Positions 52,416-61,000 are shown, counted from the stretch's first letter. The stretch: 64,000 nucleotides of DNA from UBA8516 sp035455245 (GCA_035455245.1 DATIFN010000025.1:1-64000); one strand, 5' to 3'. Notes: generated by a model from the letters alone, not told the origin. A program made the numbers and translations.

Positions 52416-52887
52416 GGTTTTAGATGCTAGTGCTTTTTATGCTGGAATTCCCTTTGCGTCATCAGAAAAATGCTTTACAACACAAGATGTTTTTGAAGAA
52501 GTAAAACACATCAAGAGAAGCCATTACGCAGTTGAAGCACTTCTTGAAACAAAAAGACTAGAAATAATGAGACCTAATGAAGAATACATCAATGAAGTCA
52601 TACAAAAGTCCAAAAATACCGGTGATTTTCAGAATCTTTCCGCAGAAGATATTTCAGTTATTGCATTGTGTCTTCAGCTTAAAGCAGATCTAGTTACAGA
52701 TGATTTTGCGGTATCAAATCTTTCCAAGTATCTAAATCTCAAAGTAATTCCAGTCATGACTGAGGGAATAACACATATCGCAAATTGGGTATATTTTTGC
52801 TCTGGCTGTCAGAAAACTTTTTCAAATTTATCAAGATGTCCTCTTTGTGGAAATAGACTTAGTCGTAAACCAAGTAAGAGGCGGTAA
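52405..52887 (+). CDS. nob1: rRNA maturation endonuclease Nob1
   Basis: Nob1 matures the 3' end of 16S rRNA. A PIN domain carries acidic metal-binding residues (VLDASAFYAG, LSAEDISVIALC, LVTDDFAVSN), followed by a zinc ribbon CSGCQKTF…CPLCGNRL and a short basic tail. The 160-residue length is normal. TTG start at 52405 inside nadK. The archaeal arrangement PIN + Zn ribbon is complete. Confidence 0.93.
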   Translation: MVFRVLDASAFYAGIPFASSEKCFTTQDVFEEVKHIKRSHYAVEALLETKRLEIMRPNEEYINEVIQKSKNTGDFQNLSAEDISVIALCLQLKADLVTDDFAVSNLSKYLNLKVIPVMTEGITHIANWVYFCSGCQKTFSNLSRCPLCGNRLSRKPSKRR

Positions 52888-53183
52888 TCAACCAAGATAT
52901 CCTAGTTATTGAGGGATCCCTAGGTGATCGCAATAAATTATTACAGTTTTTTATCAATTCCAAGAGTTTTTAAACTAGATTTATGATTAAGACCATGTTT
53001 TCACTATATCGATTTCCTTTTTCAAATTTCTCCAGTACCCAGAGACTAAGAATTTTGATTACAAGTATAGGAAGATGTTACATTTTCTTGAGAATCTAAA
53101 AAAATAAAATCAACACAAAGATTTTCGACAAACCAAGAATAAAAAAACATTTCATTTGTCTAAATTGAAATAAAATATTTCAA
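52888..53183. other. 296-base gap without a recognisable gene
   Basis: AT-rich DNA between the ends of nob1 (+) and the XPF gene (-). Several T-rich runs could terminate both. No tRNA-like fold, box C/D pair or short conserved frame was recognised. Confidence 0.5.
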
Positions 53184-53876
53184 TTATGTGTTAACATCAT
53201 GCAGTGTTTTTTGATCTATTTTTTTCTTTAATTTACTTTCAGCGTCAAGCATTTTTCTTATCTTAAGTGCACGGGATTCCCCCAAACCTTGTATTTTTGT
53301 AAGTTCCGTGTAAGACGCCTTTAGAGTGTTACTTGGAGAACCAAACTTTTCTAGCATCCGTGTAGCTAATTTTTCTCCAACCCCAGGAAGACTACAAAGA
53401 ACTGATAGTTGTTGCCTTTGTATGTCATCTGATTTTTTTATTTTTTTTAAGAAAGGACCTTTGCTGATGTTCTGCCTAGCACACATGGAGATCAATAATT
53501 TGGCAGAATGTGAGGCACTTGGCGTTGGAATAATAGGGATTTTAAAGTCTAAAACAATAGATGACAAAGCACCATAAAAAACAAGTGGATTTTCTGTAAT
53601 TTCGTCAATGACATCAACGTTACCTTCCAACAAAATCGCTGGATGTCCATAGTGCTCTTTGAGTCTATTACACTGGTCAAAGAGTCTGCCATCAAAAACA
53701 GAAGAGATAAAATCTTGAATGCTTTTTCTTTCTACAACCGTTTCCGGTGCTACTATATAATCACCTATTGGAAGATTAGTTAGTTCTACTTTTACTCCAA
53801 GTGCTCGTAAAAGATCTGGGATACCACTTTTTCTTTCCCGCTCATCAACTATCATACGTAGTTCTTCTAATTTCAT
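53184..53876 (-). CDS. xpf: XPF/ERCC4-family structure-specific endonuclease (short form)
   Basis: This DNA repair/recombination nuclease cuts 3'-flaps and forks. The nuclease domain has IVDERERKSGIPDLL, PIGDYIVAPETVVERKS (GDx(n)ERK) and FDGRLFDQCNRLKEHYGHPAILLEG. Tandem helix-hairpin-helix domains follow (LCSLPGVGEKLATRMLEKFG and IQGLGESRALKI). No helicase domain is present, matching the crenarchaeal/thaumarchaeal form, which uses PCNA as partner, though no PCNA-box is evident at the end. Its start is 33 bases from the pfdB end. Confidence 0.93.
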   Translation of the reverse strand: MKLEELRMIVDERERKSGIPDLLRALGVKVELTNLPIGDYIVAPETVVERKSIQDFISSVFDGRLFDQCNRLKEHYGHPAILLEGNVDVIDEITENPLVFYGALSSIVLDFKIPIIPTPSASHSAKLLISMCARQNISKGPFLKKIKKSDDIQRQQLSVLCSLPGVGEKLATRMLEKFGSPSNTLKASYTELTKIQGLGESRALKIRKMLDAESKLKKKIDQKTLHDVNT

Positions 53877-53908
53877 ATAGTGAAAGGATGTAAGAATTTA
53901 TTAATATT

Positions 53909-54301
53909 TTATTTGGGAGTATCAGTTTTTGGTGGTTGGCTTCCCGCCTGACCCTGTAACATTGTTTTTATCTTTTCTTCTACTTCTTTTAGGTTCTCTT
54001 TAATCCGTACTTCTTGTTTCGATAACACCGTAACGCGTGTGTTTGAGAGTTCCTTTTTTTCTTCAAGTTCAGCAATCAGGTTTTGTTTTGTTGATTTTAT
54101 CAATAATGGTCCAGCGCTTTTGAATACTGCATCAGCATCTGCCGCTTTTTTTAATACTTCCAGCGCCCTTTCTGTTTCTAATTGTTCCATCTCAAGGTGC
54201 TGTTTTTGACCCATTATTGATTGAAGGTTTTGTTGTAAATTTTGCAATCGTGCAACTTGTTCTTGCAACCAAGGAGGAAATTGTTGACCGCCTGCAGACA
54301 T
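53909..54301 (-). CDS. pfdB: Prefoldin subunit beta
   Basis: This co-chaperone delivers unfolded proteins to the thermosome. The 130-residue sequence begins at ATG 54301 (MSAGGQQFPPWLQEQVARLQ) and is two long helices joined by a hairpin (ALEVLKKAADADAVFKSAGPLLIK, STKQNLIAELEEKKELS), ending in a Gly/Gln/Pro-rich tail. A TTG six bases earlier is possible. Genes on both sides are on the same strand within 35 bases. Confidence 0.9.
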   Translation of the reverse strand: MSAGGQQFPPWLQEQVARLQNLQQNLQSIMGQKQHLEMEQLETERALEVLKKAADADAVFKSAGPLLIKSTKQNLIAELEEKKELSNTRVTVLSKQEVRIKENLKEVEEKIKTMLQGQAGSQPPKTDTPK

Positions 54302-54324
54302 GTTCAATCCACAAGGTGCTTTGC

Positions 54325-54567
54325 TTATATTTTTACCGATTCTATAGAATCATTACTTGTCTGAACAAGACGTAATGTAGAATTCAAATTCGCTCGCAGG
54401 TGTGACAACTCTTGGGCATCAATAAAAATTGTTATTTTTTTATCAAGTAACATTTTTGTTTTTGTTGGGTTTTCAGAAAAAAACTTTTCATCAGTCTGAA
54501 GAGAATCAAATATTGATTTAGTTTTTTTCTCAGCAGAGATTTCTATTTTTGCCCTATATTTTGACAT
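54325..54567 (-). CDS. pcc1: KEOPS complex subunit Pcc1
   Basis: Pcc1 dimerises KEOPS, which makes t6A37 in tRNAs. The 80-residue protein (MSKYRAKIEISAEKKTKSIFDSL…TIFIDAQELSHLRANLNSTLRLV) has the family core: a strand-rich start, then the A-x-D-x-x-x-L-R-A-x-x-N-S-x-L-R motif. ATG 54567 is chosen because MSKYRAKIEI is the natural start; ATGs at 54570 and 54576 are in frame. It overlaps rpl37ae by 14 bases. Confidence 0.85.
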   Translation of the reverse strand: MSKYRAKIEISAEKKTKSIFDSLQTDEKFFSENPTKTKMLLDKKITIFIDAQELSHLRANLNSTLRLVQTSNDSIESVKI

Positions 54568-54769
54568 CATATGCAAGACCTGCTACTTTGAAACCACATT
54601 TCTTGCAAGCCCATATTCCCACAGCTTCTCTGCCAAATTTACTAGAACCACATTCGCTACATTTTCTTTTTGTTTTAAGTAGCTTATGAACTGCAGTAAA
54701 TTTCTTGCGTGGTTTGAGACCATATTTTGCACCAAGTCCTCGCAATGATGCACTCTTGCCTTTAGCCAT
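54554..54769 (-). CDS. rpl37ae: 50S ribosomal protein L37Ae
   Basis: The 71-residue ribosomal protein has the family zinc ribbon CSECGSSKFGREAVGIWACKKC (Cys4) after the basic GLGAKYGLKPRKKF. The gene order L37Ae after the exosome genes is an old archaeal arrangement. ATG 54769 is two bases from the rrp42 stop. Confidence 0.95.
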   Translation of the reverse strand: MAKGKSASLRGLGAKYGLKPRKKFTAVHKLLKTKRKCSECGSSKFGREAVGIWACKKCGFKVAGLAYDVKI

Positions 54770-54770
54770 A

Positions 54771-55577
54771 TTACATCAATTGCTCAAGTTGCTTCCTTAT
54801 TTTTGTTCCCACTGAAAGCGCAATTTCTGAGCATTTTAAAAGTTGTTCAACACTAAATCCATCGCTACCTCCTTTTTGTAAAGCACAGATATTACCATCA
54901 GAATTAGTAGTGATTGTTATCCTAGCATTCATGCATGCTTCTTCGTCAGCAGTTGGATCCACTATAATATGATCCCCTATTCGAGCCATCGTTACAGAAA
55001 CAGGAATTGTTTTTATTGGAGGTTTCGAAGCTACGCCTTCAATTAGTACTGGTGCATCATCTTTGATTTCATATTTTGGAACAGTGCATGATAAAATTGC
55101 CGCAACAGCTGCATAGGAACATGCATCAAAAAGATTTCCGTCAGTATTTAAAACGCTACTATCAACAAAAATTCCTATTACAGATTTGTCCTTTATTAAG
55201 ACAAGTTGCTTTAGATCAATCATTTCAGTTTCTCTGATACCTCTGTCGACAACTCTAGCTAATTCAATAACTTCCTCTCCAGGTGGCCCTGGTTCAGCTT
55301 TAGGATCTGCGAGTGGAAGTATTTCTGCAGTACAAATCAAAATTCCTTTATCACCAAGATCTGGGAAAGGTTTGTCAGGTTGTATCTTAACCCCAGTGAC
55401 TACCTCAGTATAACCTAGTTTTACCTTTGCAGAACCATTTGCTTTCGGAATTACTCCAGTTTCAATTGAAAGTGGCCTTTGATCATGTAATCCTCTTCCA
55501 TCAATTCGTTTTCCTTGATTTAGAAGCTCGAGAATCTTATCCCTTTTTAGTTGTTCAATTATTACTGAAGTCGTCAT
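54771..55577 (-). CDS. rrp42: Exosome subunit Rrp42
   Basis: Rrp42 forms with Rrp41 the hexameric RNase PH ring of the archaeal exosome; by family knowledge it is not catalytic but positions RNA. Its RNase PH fold is seen in RIDGRGLHDQRPLSIETGVIPKANGSAKVKLGYTEV, DRGIRETEMIDLKQLVLIK, FVDSSVLNTDGNLFDACSYAA and MARIGDHIIVDPTADEEACMNARIT. Starts as TAATG with the rrp41 stop. Confidence 0.95.
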   Translation of the reverse strand: MTTSVIIEQLKRDKILELLNQGKRIDGRGLHDQRPLSIETGVIPKANGSAKVKLGYTEVVTGVKIQPDKPFPDLGDKGILICTAEILPLADPKAEPGPPGEEVIELARVVDRGIRETEMIDLKQLVLIKDKSVIGIFVDSSVLNTDGNLFDACSYAAVAAILSCTVPKYEIKDDAPVLIEGVASKPPIKTIPVSVTMARIGDHIIVDPTADEEACMNARITITTNSDGNICALQKGGSDGFSVEQLLKCSEIALSVGTKIRKQLEQLM

Positions 55578-56296
55578 TATTGTGTCTCTCCATTTTTGAA
55601 GTATTTTTCCATCAAGGCTTTTTTCTGGATTTCATATACTTGTTTGCAACCACCTATTGCAGTTTCGAGACATTTTTTGTATTCATCAGGAGTCAAGATT
55701 CCATCAAGTTGCATAAGGGTAATTTTACCAAGATTTGGCATGTATGCCACTGGCATATCAGCCTGTCCTTCTTTGTCTTCTTCATCATTTACATCAAGAA
55801 CAATTTTGTCAGCTACCTTTCCAGCAGCACATGCAGATACAATATCTCGCATTGGTATTCCTGCATCTACTAGTGCAACTGAGGCTGCATCTAGTGCAGC
55901 ACATCGAGAGCCGCCATCAGCTTGAAGAATTTCTATAAATACATCAACTACTGTTCTTGGAAAATCCTTGAGAATTACTGCCGGTTGTAGAGCCTCCTTT
56001 ATGACTTTGGATATTTCAATTTCTCTTCTAGAAGGAGCAGGATTTTTTCTTTCTGTCACAGAAAACGGTGACATGTGATACCTACATCGCAAAATTCCAC
56101 TGTCTTGATCTGCCATGTGTTTTGGATGAACATCTCTTGGTCCAAAAACTCCTGCAAGAATTTTATTTTTACCAAATTCTATGTACGCCGAACCATCAGC
56201 GTTTTTTAGAACTCCTACCTGTATCGAAACGTTTCTTATCTGGTCTATCTTTCGACCATCACATCTAATTCCATTTTCATTCATTAATTGTGTCAT
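55577..56296 (-). CDS. rrp41: Exosome catalytic subunit Rrp41
   Basis: Rrp41 is the phosphorolytic 3'-5' exoRNase subunit. Motifs: GIRCDGRKIDQIRN, GSAYIEFGKNKILAGVFGPRDVHP, RREIEISKVIKEALQPAV, LQADGGSRCAALDAAS and the active-site region EGQADMPVAYMPNLGKITLMQLDG. ATG 56296 (MTQLMNENG) is the first ATG in frame; TTG/GTG codons extend to 56308, and ATG 56284 is possible too. Overlaps rrp4 by 20 bases. Confidence 0.95.
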   Translation of the reverse strand: MTQLMNENGIRCDGRKIDQIRNVSIQVGVLKNADGSAYIEFGKNKILAGVFGPRDVHPKHMADQDSGILRCRYHMSPFSVTERKNPAPSRREIEISKVIKEALQPAVILKDFPRTVVDVFIEILQADGGSRCAALDAASVALVDAGIPMRDIVSACAAGKVADKIVLDVNDEEDKEGQADMPVAYMPNLGKITLMQLDGILTPDEYKKCLETAIGGCKQVYEIQKKALMEKYFKNGETQ

Positions 56297-56984
56297 TATT
56301 TTCACCAAGTTCTATTCCAAGCATGGATTTTACTCTTTCAGTCAGGTTCGGCGTATGTGCTTGGTCATCAACCATTTTCACTGCTTCTATGGCCTTTAAT
56401 AATCCAACTGGATCTTCGCAAGAAACAACGATCAGACCATTTTGACCAATAGTCACAATGGCCTTTGTTGCCATCTCAATAGTTTGAATCATGGAACCGC
56501 GCTTTCCAATAAGTCGCGGAATCTTGCTTGGAGCAATTTTTATCAGTTCACCTGATTCAATTTTCCCCAAATCTCTGTCTTGTATAGTAAGAAGTGGATC
56601 TCTAGATCTATCAAAATTTGCAACTCTAACTGCTACCAAATCCCCTTTGTCTAGTCTAGCCCTTAACTCGTCTTTTGTTGGAGAATAATCTCTTCCAAAC
56701 ACATCCTGAGCTGGCAAGAATCCAACAAAACATGAATTGATGTCAAATTCCCAAGAGAGTGAAGAATGCCCTATTACTTTTCCTATAATCAAGTCATTAG
56801 TTTTTGGCATGTACATTCCTGAAAGTGGTATAACACGTACTGCATTCTCATAAATTTCAGAAATTCCTATACTAGTTGAGATAATTCTATCTCCATCTTG
56901 ATAGACATTTTGTTCTGGTCTATACGGACCAGTTATGATTACGTCGCCAGGAATTACATATTTCCTTTTTGCTACTTCCATCAT
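56277..56984 (-). CDS. rrp4: Exosome RNA-binding cap subunit Rrp4
   Basis: Rrp4 caps the exosome ring and selects RNA. Order: N-terminal domain (KYVIPGDVIITGPYRPEQNVY), S1 domain (IIGKVIGHSSLSWEFDINSC…KDELRARLDKGDLVAVRVANF) and KH domain (PSKIPRLIGKRGSMIQTIEMATKAIVTIGQNGLIVV). The length is 235. The start overlaps the SBDS stop as ATGA. Confidence 0.95.
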   Translation of the reverse strand: MMEVAKRKYVIPGDVIITGPYRPEQNVYQDGDRIISTSIGISEIYENAVRVIPLSGMYMPKTNDLIIGKVIGHSSLSWEFDINSCFVGFLPAQDVFGRDYSPTKDELRARLDKGDLVAVRVANFDRSRDPLLTIQDRDLGKIESGELIKIAPSKIPRLIGKRGSMIQTIEMATKAIVTIGQNGLIVVSCEDPVGLLKAIEAVKMVDDQAHTPNLTERVKSMLGIELGENNDTINE

Positions 56985-57670
56985 TTAGCTACCTCAATAG
57001 AAGCGGAGCCTTTTGTTACAGATCCCAATCTATCTATCACATTTGCTCTTGCTGCAGCCGGTATATCTAGTATTACTTTGAGAGAACCATTAGATTGCCA
57101 TTCTTCTTTTTTTAAAGTTCCGGCAGATTTTAAAACAGAATATGATTGTGCTGCAAACTGTGCGGGGACTAAAATTTCAAGGATCATGTTTTCCGATTTA
57201 AGCGGAATAATAGATCGTAATTGTTCTACGATATCTTTTGTTTGATCATCGGTATTTCTGAAGGGATCTACAGATATGCGTGCATCATCCATGGCCTGTT
57301 CTATCCTAAGTGGAGGATGAGGTAGATGCGAACGTGGATCTACGTATGTTTTCGTGATAAAATCCACAATCTGTTTGCGTTTTTCTAAAACCATTTTTCG
57401 CCTTTGATCAGTAGTTAGATTAAGGTCACCTTTTTGTAGAATGAGGGTGGCTATGGTGGTAGAGTCAGTGGTCTTGAATGCTTTCATTAGTTTTTCAGCT
57501 GATGCGCGTGTTCCTTTATTGGAGTCAGAATAAATTTCGTCAGAGATAAGAACCGTGGAGATATCCTTTCTTTTTCCCAGTTTGTATTCAAGGGCTGGAT
57601 CTGGTTTTACAAGAAGTTCAAACTTTTCGCCTTCAACTGCAAATCTCACTACAGTTACTTTATCGACCAT
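56981..57670 (-). CDS. sdo1: Ribosome maturation factor SBDS (Sdo1)
   Basis: SBDS helps to release the anti-association factor aIF6 from the 50S subunit. Here it has 229 residues: VVRFAVEGEKFELLVKPDPALEYKLGK, ISTVLISDEIYSDSNKGTRASAEKLMKAFKT (FYSH domain), KRKQIVDFITKTYVDPRSHLPHPPLRIEQAM, and a C-terminal RAGNAGE-like domain. ATG 57670. It is the first gene of the minus-strand operon and lies divergent to rpoD, with 86 bases in between. Confidence 0.94.
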   Translation of the reverse strand: MVDKVTVVRFAVEGEKFELLVKPDPALEYKLGKRKDISTVLISDEIYSDSNKGTRASAEKLMKAFKTTDSTTIATLILQKGDLNLTTDQRRKMVLEKRKQIVDFITKTYVDPRSHLPHPPLRIEQAMDDARISVDPFRNTDDQTKDIVEQLRSIIPLKSENMILEILVPAQFAAQSYSVLKSAGTLKKEEWQSNGSLKVILDIPAAARANVIDRLGSVTKGSASIEVAK

Positions 57671-57756
57671 AATTTTGATATTCGACTTTGGTATTTATCT
57701 ATACGCAAAAAACTCGCTAGATTTTTATTTGGATTAGGAACTTTTTCTTCCAAGCC

Positions 57757-58389
57757 TTGGTTTCTCTCGAAATAGTTGAACAAAATGAACAAAAAATTGT
57801 TGTAAAGTTAAAGGGAATGCCTCTACAATACGCTAATGCACTAAGAAGAATTTGCCTTACAGGTGTACCTGTTTTCGCTATTGATGATGTAGTAATAATT
57901 GAAAACTCCTCTGTTTTAGCTGATGAAGGCATAGCACACAGACTTGCTATGATACCACTCAAAACAGATTTTGCAAGATTTGCCGAACCATCCAATTGTG
58001 ATTGTAAGAGCGAAGTTGGTTGTACCCATTGCAGAGTAATGCTAATGATTGATTCAGGTTCGTCTGATACTACACGAACAATTACTTCAGCTGAACTTAC
58101 ATCAGAAGATGATGTAGTTAAGCCGGTCAGCGATAAAATCCCAATAGTGGAGCTTGCTCCTGGTCAAAAAATCAAGCTTGAGGCTTATGCAAGATTGGGA
58201 AGAGGAACAGAGCATGCAAAATGGAATGCCGCAACAGTCTCAGTTCTAACCGAGGGGGGAAGTCCAGAAGATCATCTTTTGACCATAGAAACTACAGGAG
58301 CCCTATCCCCAGCTCAGATAATACTTACGGGGGTAGATGAAATTACAAAAAGATTAGAGGGTTTTAGACAAGTAATTTCTGCACTCTAG
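57757..58389 (+). CDS. rpo3: DNA-directed RNA polymerase subunit D (Rpo3)
   Basis: This is the Rpb3/alpha-like assembly subunit. It shows PLQYANALRRICLTGVPVFAIDDV, DEGIAHRLAMIPLKTD and a Cys4 loop at 81-92 (CDCKSEVGCTHC), the same place as the zinc site of eukaryotic Rpb3. The extra Fe-S domain D3 seen in some archaeal subunits is not present (210 versus around 265 residues). TTG start at 57757. The transcript likely reads on into L18e, L13 and S9. Confidence 0.94.
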   Translation: MVSLEIVEQNEQKIVVKLKGMPLQYANALRRICLTGVPVFAIDDVVIIENSSVLADEGIAHRLAMIPLKTDFARFAEPSNCDCKSEVGCTHCRVMLMIDSGSSDTTRTITSAELTSEDDVVKPVSDKIPIVELAPGQKIKLEAYARLGRGTEHAKWNAATVSVLTEGGSPEDHLLTIETTGALSPAQIILTGVDEITKRLEGFRQVISAL

Positions 58390-58400
58390 TTGAGCATACA

Positions 58401-58408
58401 TTATATTT
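58401..58408 (+). promoter_or_regulatory. TATA box of L18e
   Basis: TTATATTT is centred 28 bases before ATG 58433 but only 13 bases before ATG 58418. The spacing favours the downstream ATG and suggests that the ribosomal genes have their own start besides read-through from rpoD. Confidence 0.5.
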
Positions 58409-58432
58409 GGGTTAAAAATGGCAATTATACAA

Positions 58433-58780
58433 ATGACTAACGCTGTTGTATTACATATGGCAAAGGAGCTAAAGGAAGCTTCTAGGAAAAACAAAGCACC
58501 TATTTGGTCAAGACTTGCAGAACTCGCATTGAAACCATCGTCTGCTAGGAGAACAATCAATATTAGCAAAATAGACAAATTGACAAAAAATGGTGACGTG
58601 ATAGTGGTCCCAGGCAAAGTTCTAGGAACTGGTGGTATGTCACATAAAATTACTCTTTGTTCCTTTTCCATTTCAAACTCTGGCGCTCAAAAAATACTTC
58701 AACAAGGAGGAAATATTTTGAGTTACTCCGAACTTATCAAAAATCACCCAACAGGAAAAGGAGTAACAATAATTGGCTAA
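58433..58780 (+). CDS. rpl18e: 50S ribosomal protein L18e
   Basis: The sequence has NAVVLHMAKELKEASRKNKAPIWSRLAELALKPSSARRTINISKI, VIVVPGKVLGTG and ITLCSFSISNSGAQKI, the L18e/L15 fold. ATG 58433 is chosen from TATA spacing and start homology; ATG 58418 would add five residues. Overlaps rpl13 by 8 bases. Confidence 0.94.
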   Translation: MTNAVVLHMAKELKEASRKNKAPIWSRLAELALKPSSARRTINISKIDKLTKNGDVIVVPGKVLGTGGMSHKITLCSFSISNSGAQKILQQGGNILSYSELIKNHPTGKGVTIIG

Positions 58781-59246
58781 ACAACAAGTAGAGACAAAGG
58801 CGGTAGCAAAAAACCCTCAAACCGTAATCGTAGATGGAACAAACATGATTGCCGGGAGGTTGTGTTCACATGTAGCAAAGCTTCTGCTTGAAGGAAATAG
58901 AATAGTTGTTGTAAATTCCGAAAATATCATGATAAGCGGAAATAGAGAATCCATCATAAGAGAATATCGAGAATTTCTAGAGGTTGCAAGTATCAATAAT
59001 CCAAAGTTTGGTCCGTTTCATCCAAGAAGACCAGATACTATCATTACGAAGATGGTAAGAGGAATGCTTCCAAAAACGAAGTCTTCCGGTAAAGCAGCTT
59101 TTAGTCGGCTACGAGTGTATTTGGGTGTTCCAAATGAATTTAGATCTATTTCAAGAACTCAGTTTGAAGATGCCAGAATTAGAAAAGCTTCTCCATATTA
59201 CACCAGTGTTGGTGAACTTGGAAAAATGGTTGGGTGGCATGAGTAA
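58773..59246 (+). CDS. rpl13: 50S ribosomal protein L13
   Basis: This early-assembly protein of the large subunit shows VIVDGTNMIAGRLCSHVAKLLLEGN, GPFHPRRPDTIITKMVRGMLPKTKSSGKAAFSRLRVYLGVP and the archaeal C-terminal block. Length is 157. TTG start inside L18e. S9 begins on the next base after the stop, the conserved L13-S9 pair. Confidence 0.95.
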   Translation: MAKQQVETKAVAKNPQTVIVDGTNMIAGRLCSHVAKLLLEGNRIVVVNSENIMISGNRESIIREYREFLEVASINNPKFGPFHPRRPDTIITKMVRGMLPKTKSSGKAAFSRLRVYLGVPNEFRSISRTQFEDARIRKASPYYTSVGELGKMVGWHE

Positions 59247-59690
59247 ATGGTAAAGGTTGAAAATTATTTTGCAACAAGAAAGACTGCCAGAGCACATGTA
59301 CACATTTCCAAGGGAATGGGTAGAGTTCGAATTAATAATACACCAGTAGAGATGATTCAACAAGAAACTGCTAGAGAGATAATGCTTGGTCCTCTTGAGA
59401 TTGCTGGAGATTTACGAGATAAAATTGATCTTTCTGTAAGAGTTAATGGAGGAGGTTTTATGGGTCAAGCTTATGCTAGCGCGGTAGCAATATCAAGAGC
59501 GCTTACTGGTTGGACAAAATCTAAAAAGGAGCCAAAGGATCACCCATTTACCAAAACAACACGCGAGGATCTCAAAAAACGCCTAAATGATTTTGACAAA
59601 CATCTCTTAAGTGGAGATGACAGGAGAAAGGAGCCAAAGAAGTTTGGTGGACCAGGCGCTAGAAGAAGAAAACAAAAATCATACAGATAA
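59247..59690 (+). CDS. rps9: 30S ribosomal protein S9
   Basis: S9 is a small-subunit head protein touching P-site tRNA. It has ATRKTARAHVHISKGMGRVRINNTP, VNGGGFMGQAYASAVAISRAL and the conserved C-terminal basic tail ending K-S-Y-R. Length is 147. ATG directly after the L13 stop. Confidence 0.95.
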   Translation: MVKVENYFATRKTARAHVHISKGMGRVRINNTPVEMIQQETAREIMLGPLEIAGDLRDKIDLSVRVNGGGFMGQAYASAVAISRALTGWTKSKKEPKDHPFTKTTREDLKKRLNDFDKHLLSGDDRRKEPKKFGGPGARRRKQKSYR

Positions 59691-59693
59691 AAT

Positions 59694-60428
59694 TTGAAAA
59701 TTGTAATTTTAGCTGGTGGAAGGGGAACCAGGGGAAAACCATTTACAGATTATTTTCCAAAAGCAATGATTCCTATTGAAGGAAAACCGCTCATAGATTA
59801 CATCGTAAAATACGTATCATCTTTTGATTTCATCAATGAGGTAATAATACTAGCAGACTTTACTGGAATAGGAAACCAAATTAAGAGATATTTAGAGGAC
59901 AGAAAAGTTTACGGTAAAAAAATCAGATTTATTCAGGATTCTAACAGTGGCACAGGTGGCGATCTTGCTCATCTTTCTGTCATTCTAAAGAAGGAACGAG
60001 ATTTCATTTTATGGTTTGTAGATAATTTCTGTGCAATAGATCTTAGTAAAATGTTCAAATTTCACAATCAGAAAGGAGGCATCGCATGTATTGCAACCAG
60101 AAGATACCGCAAAGAAGAGACTGGCTATGCAAAAGTACAAGATGACCTAGTTACAGAATTCCAAGAAAAACCATTCATCACAATACCAATGGCAGAATGC
60201 CTTGGCATCTACATTTTGGATACAAAAATTTTGAAAATAATCAAATCTAAAATGGAAAAGAAAAAGGAAGTAAATTTATCTTTTGATGTTTTGCAAGACC
60301 TAGCAAAAAGAAAAACTGTTAGTGCATTCGATATAGGAAGAGAGAATTGGATTGATATAGAATCACCAAATAAAGTAGAACGAAACAAAAAAGTGATAAA
60401 AGAAATAATTAGAAAAATGAAGAATTAG
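59694..60428 (+). CDS. NDP-sugar nucleotidyltransferase (RfbA/GlmU N-terminal-like)
   Basis: The 244-residue protein has the nucleotidyltransferase signature ILAGGRGTRGKPFTDYFPKAMIPIEGKPLIDYIV, QDSNSGTGGDLAHL, and FILWFVDNFCAIDL, where the usual GD metal site reads VDN. No left-handed beta helix follows, so it is a single-domain enzyme that should activate a sugar-1-phosphate. TTG 59694 is three bases after the rps9 stop, so it is probably co-transcribed with the ribosomal genes. The sugar is not determined. Confidence 0.88.
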   Translation: MKIVILAGGRGTRGKPFTDYFPKAMIPIEGKPLIDYIVKYVSSFDFINEVIILADFTGIGNQIKRYLEDRKVYGKKIRFIQDSNSGTGGDLAHLSVILKKERDFILWFVDNFCAIDLSKMFKFHNQKGGIACIATRRYRKEETGYAKVQDDLVTEFQEKPFITIPMAECLGIYILDTKILKIIKSKMEKKKEVNLSFDVLQDLAKRKTVSAFDIGRENWIDIESPNKVERNKKVIKEIIRKMKN

Positions 60429-61000
60429 GGGATAATTTTAGATTTTTCATATTGTGATATTTTTTCTTCATATGTTAAGGTAATAGATATATCATCTAGT
60501 CCTTCAAGCAGGGTTTTTTTTCTGTAAGATTCGATGTCAAACGATATTGTTTCATTTGGTAAGGTGATTATTTGATTTTCTAGATCAACTTCTATTTCAG
60601 AATTAATTTTGAATAACCTTTCAATTTCCTCTACATCAAGTGTTATTGGCAAGATTCCATTTTTGAAGCAGTTATTGTAAAAAATGTCAGCAAATGATGG
60701 AGCTATAACTACTACAAATCCGTAGTCAAGCAGAGCCCATGCTGCATGTTCTCTGCTTGAACCACAACCAAAATTATCTCTTGTTAAAAGTATCTTAGAA
60801 CCGCGGTATTTTGGATTGTTTAAAACAAATTCTTTCGTCGGTGTACCATCTGATGTAAACCTCCAATCATAAAATAAATACTGACCAAATCCTGTTTTTT
60901 GAACTAGTTTTAGGAATTGTTTTGGTATTATTTGATCAGTATCTACGTTAACCTTGTCAAGCGGAGTACAGATGCTTTTAATTTTCTTAAATGGTTCCAT
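60425..61000 (-). CDS. leuD: 3-isopropylmalate dehydratase small subunit, bacterial-type (LeuD)
   Basis: LeuD is the swivelling domain of isopropylmalate isomerase in leucine synthesis. It has VDTDQIIPKQFLKLVQKTGFG, ILLTRDNFGCGSSREHAAWALLDYGF and NNCFKNGILPITL. The 191-residue length is that of the bacterial type. It follows leuC directly. The convergent nucleotidyltransferase overlaps its end by four bases. Confidence 0.93.
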   Translation of the reverse strand: MEPFKKIKSICTPLDKVNVDTDQIIPKQFLKLVQKTGFGQYLFYDWRFTSDGTPTKEFVLNNPKYRGSKILLTRDNFGCGSSREHAAWALLDYGFVVVIAPSFADIFYNNCFKNGILPITLDVEEIERLFKINSEIEVDLENQIITLPNETISFDIESYRKKTLLEGLDDISITLTYEEKISQYEKSKIIP

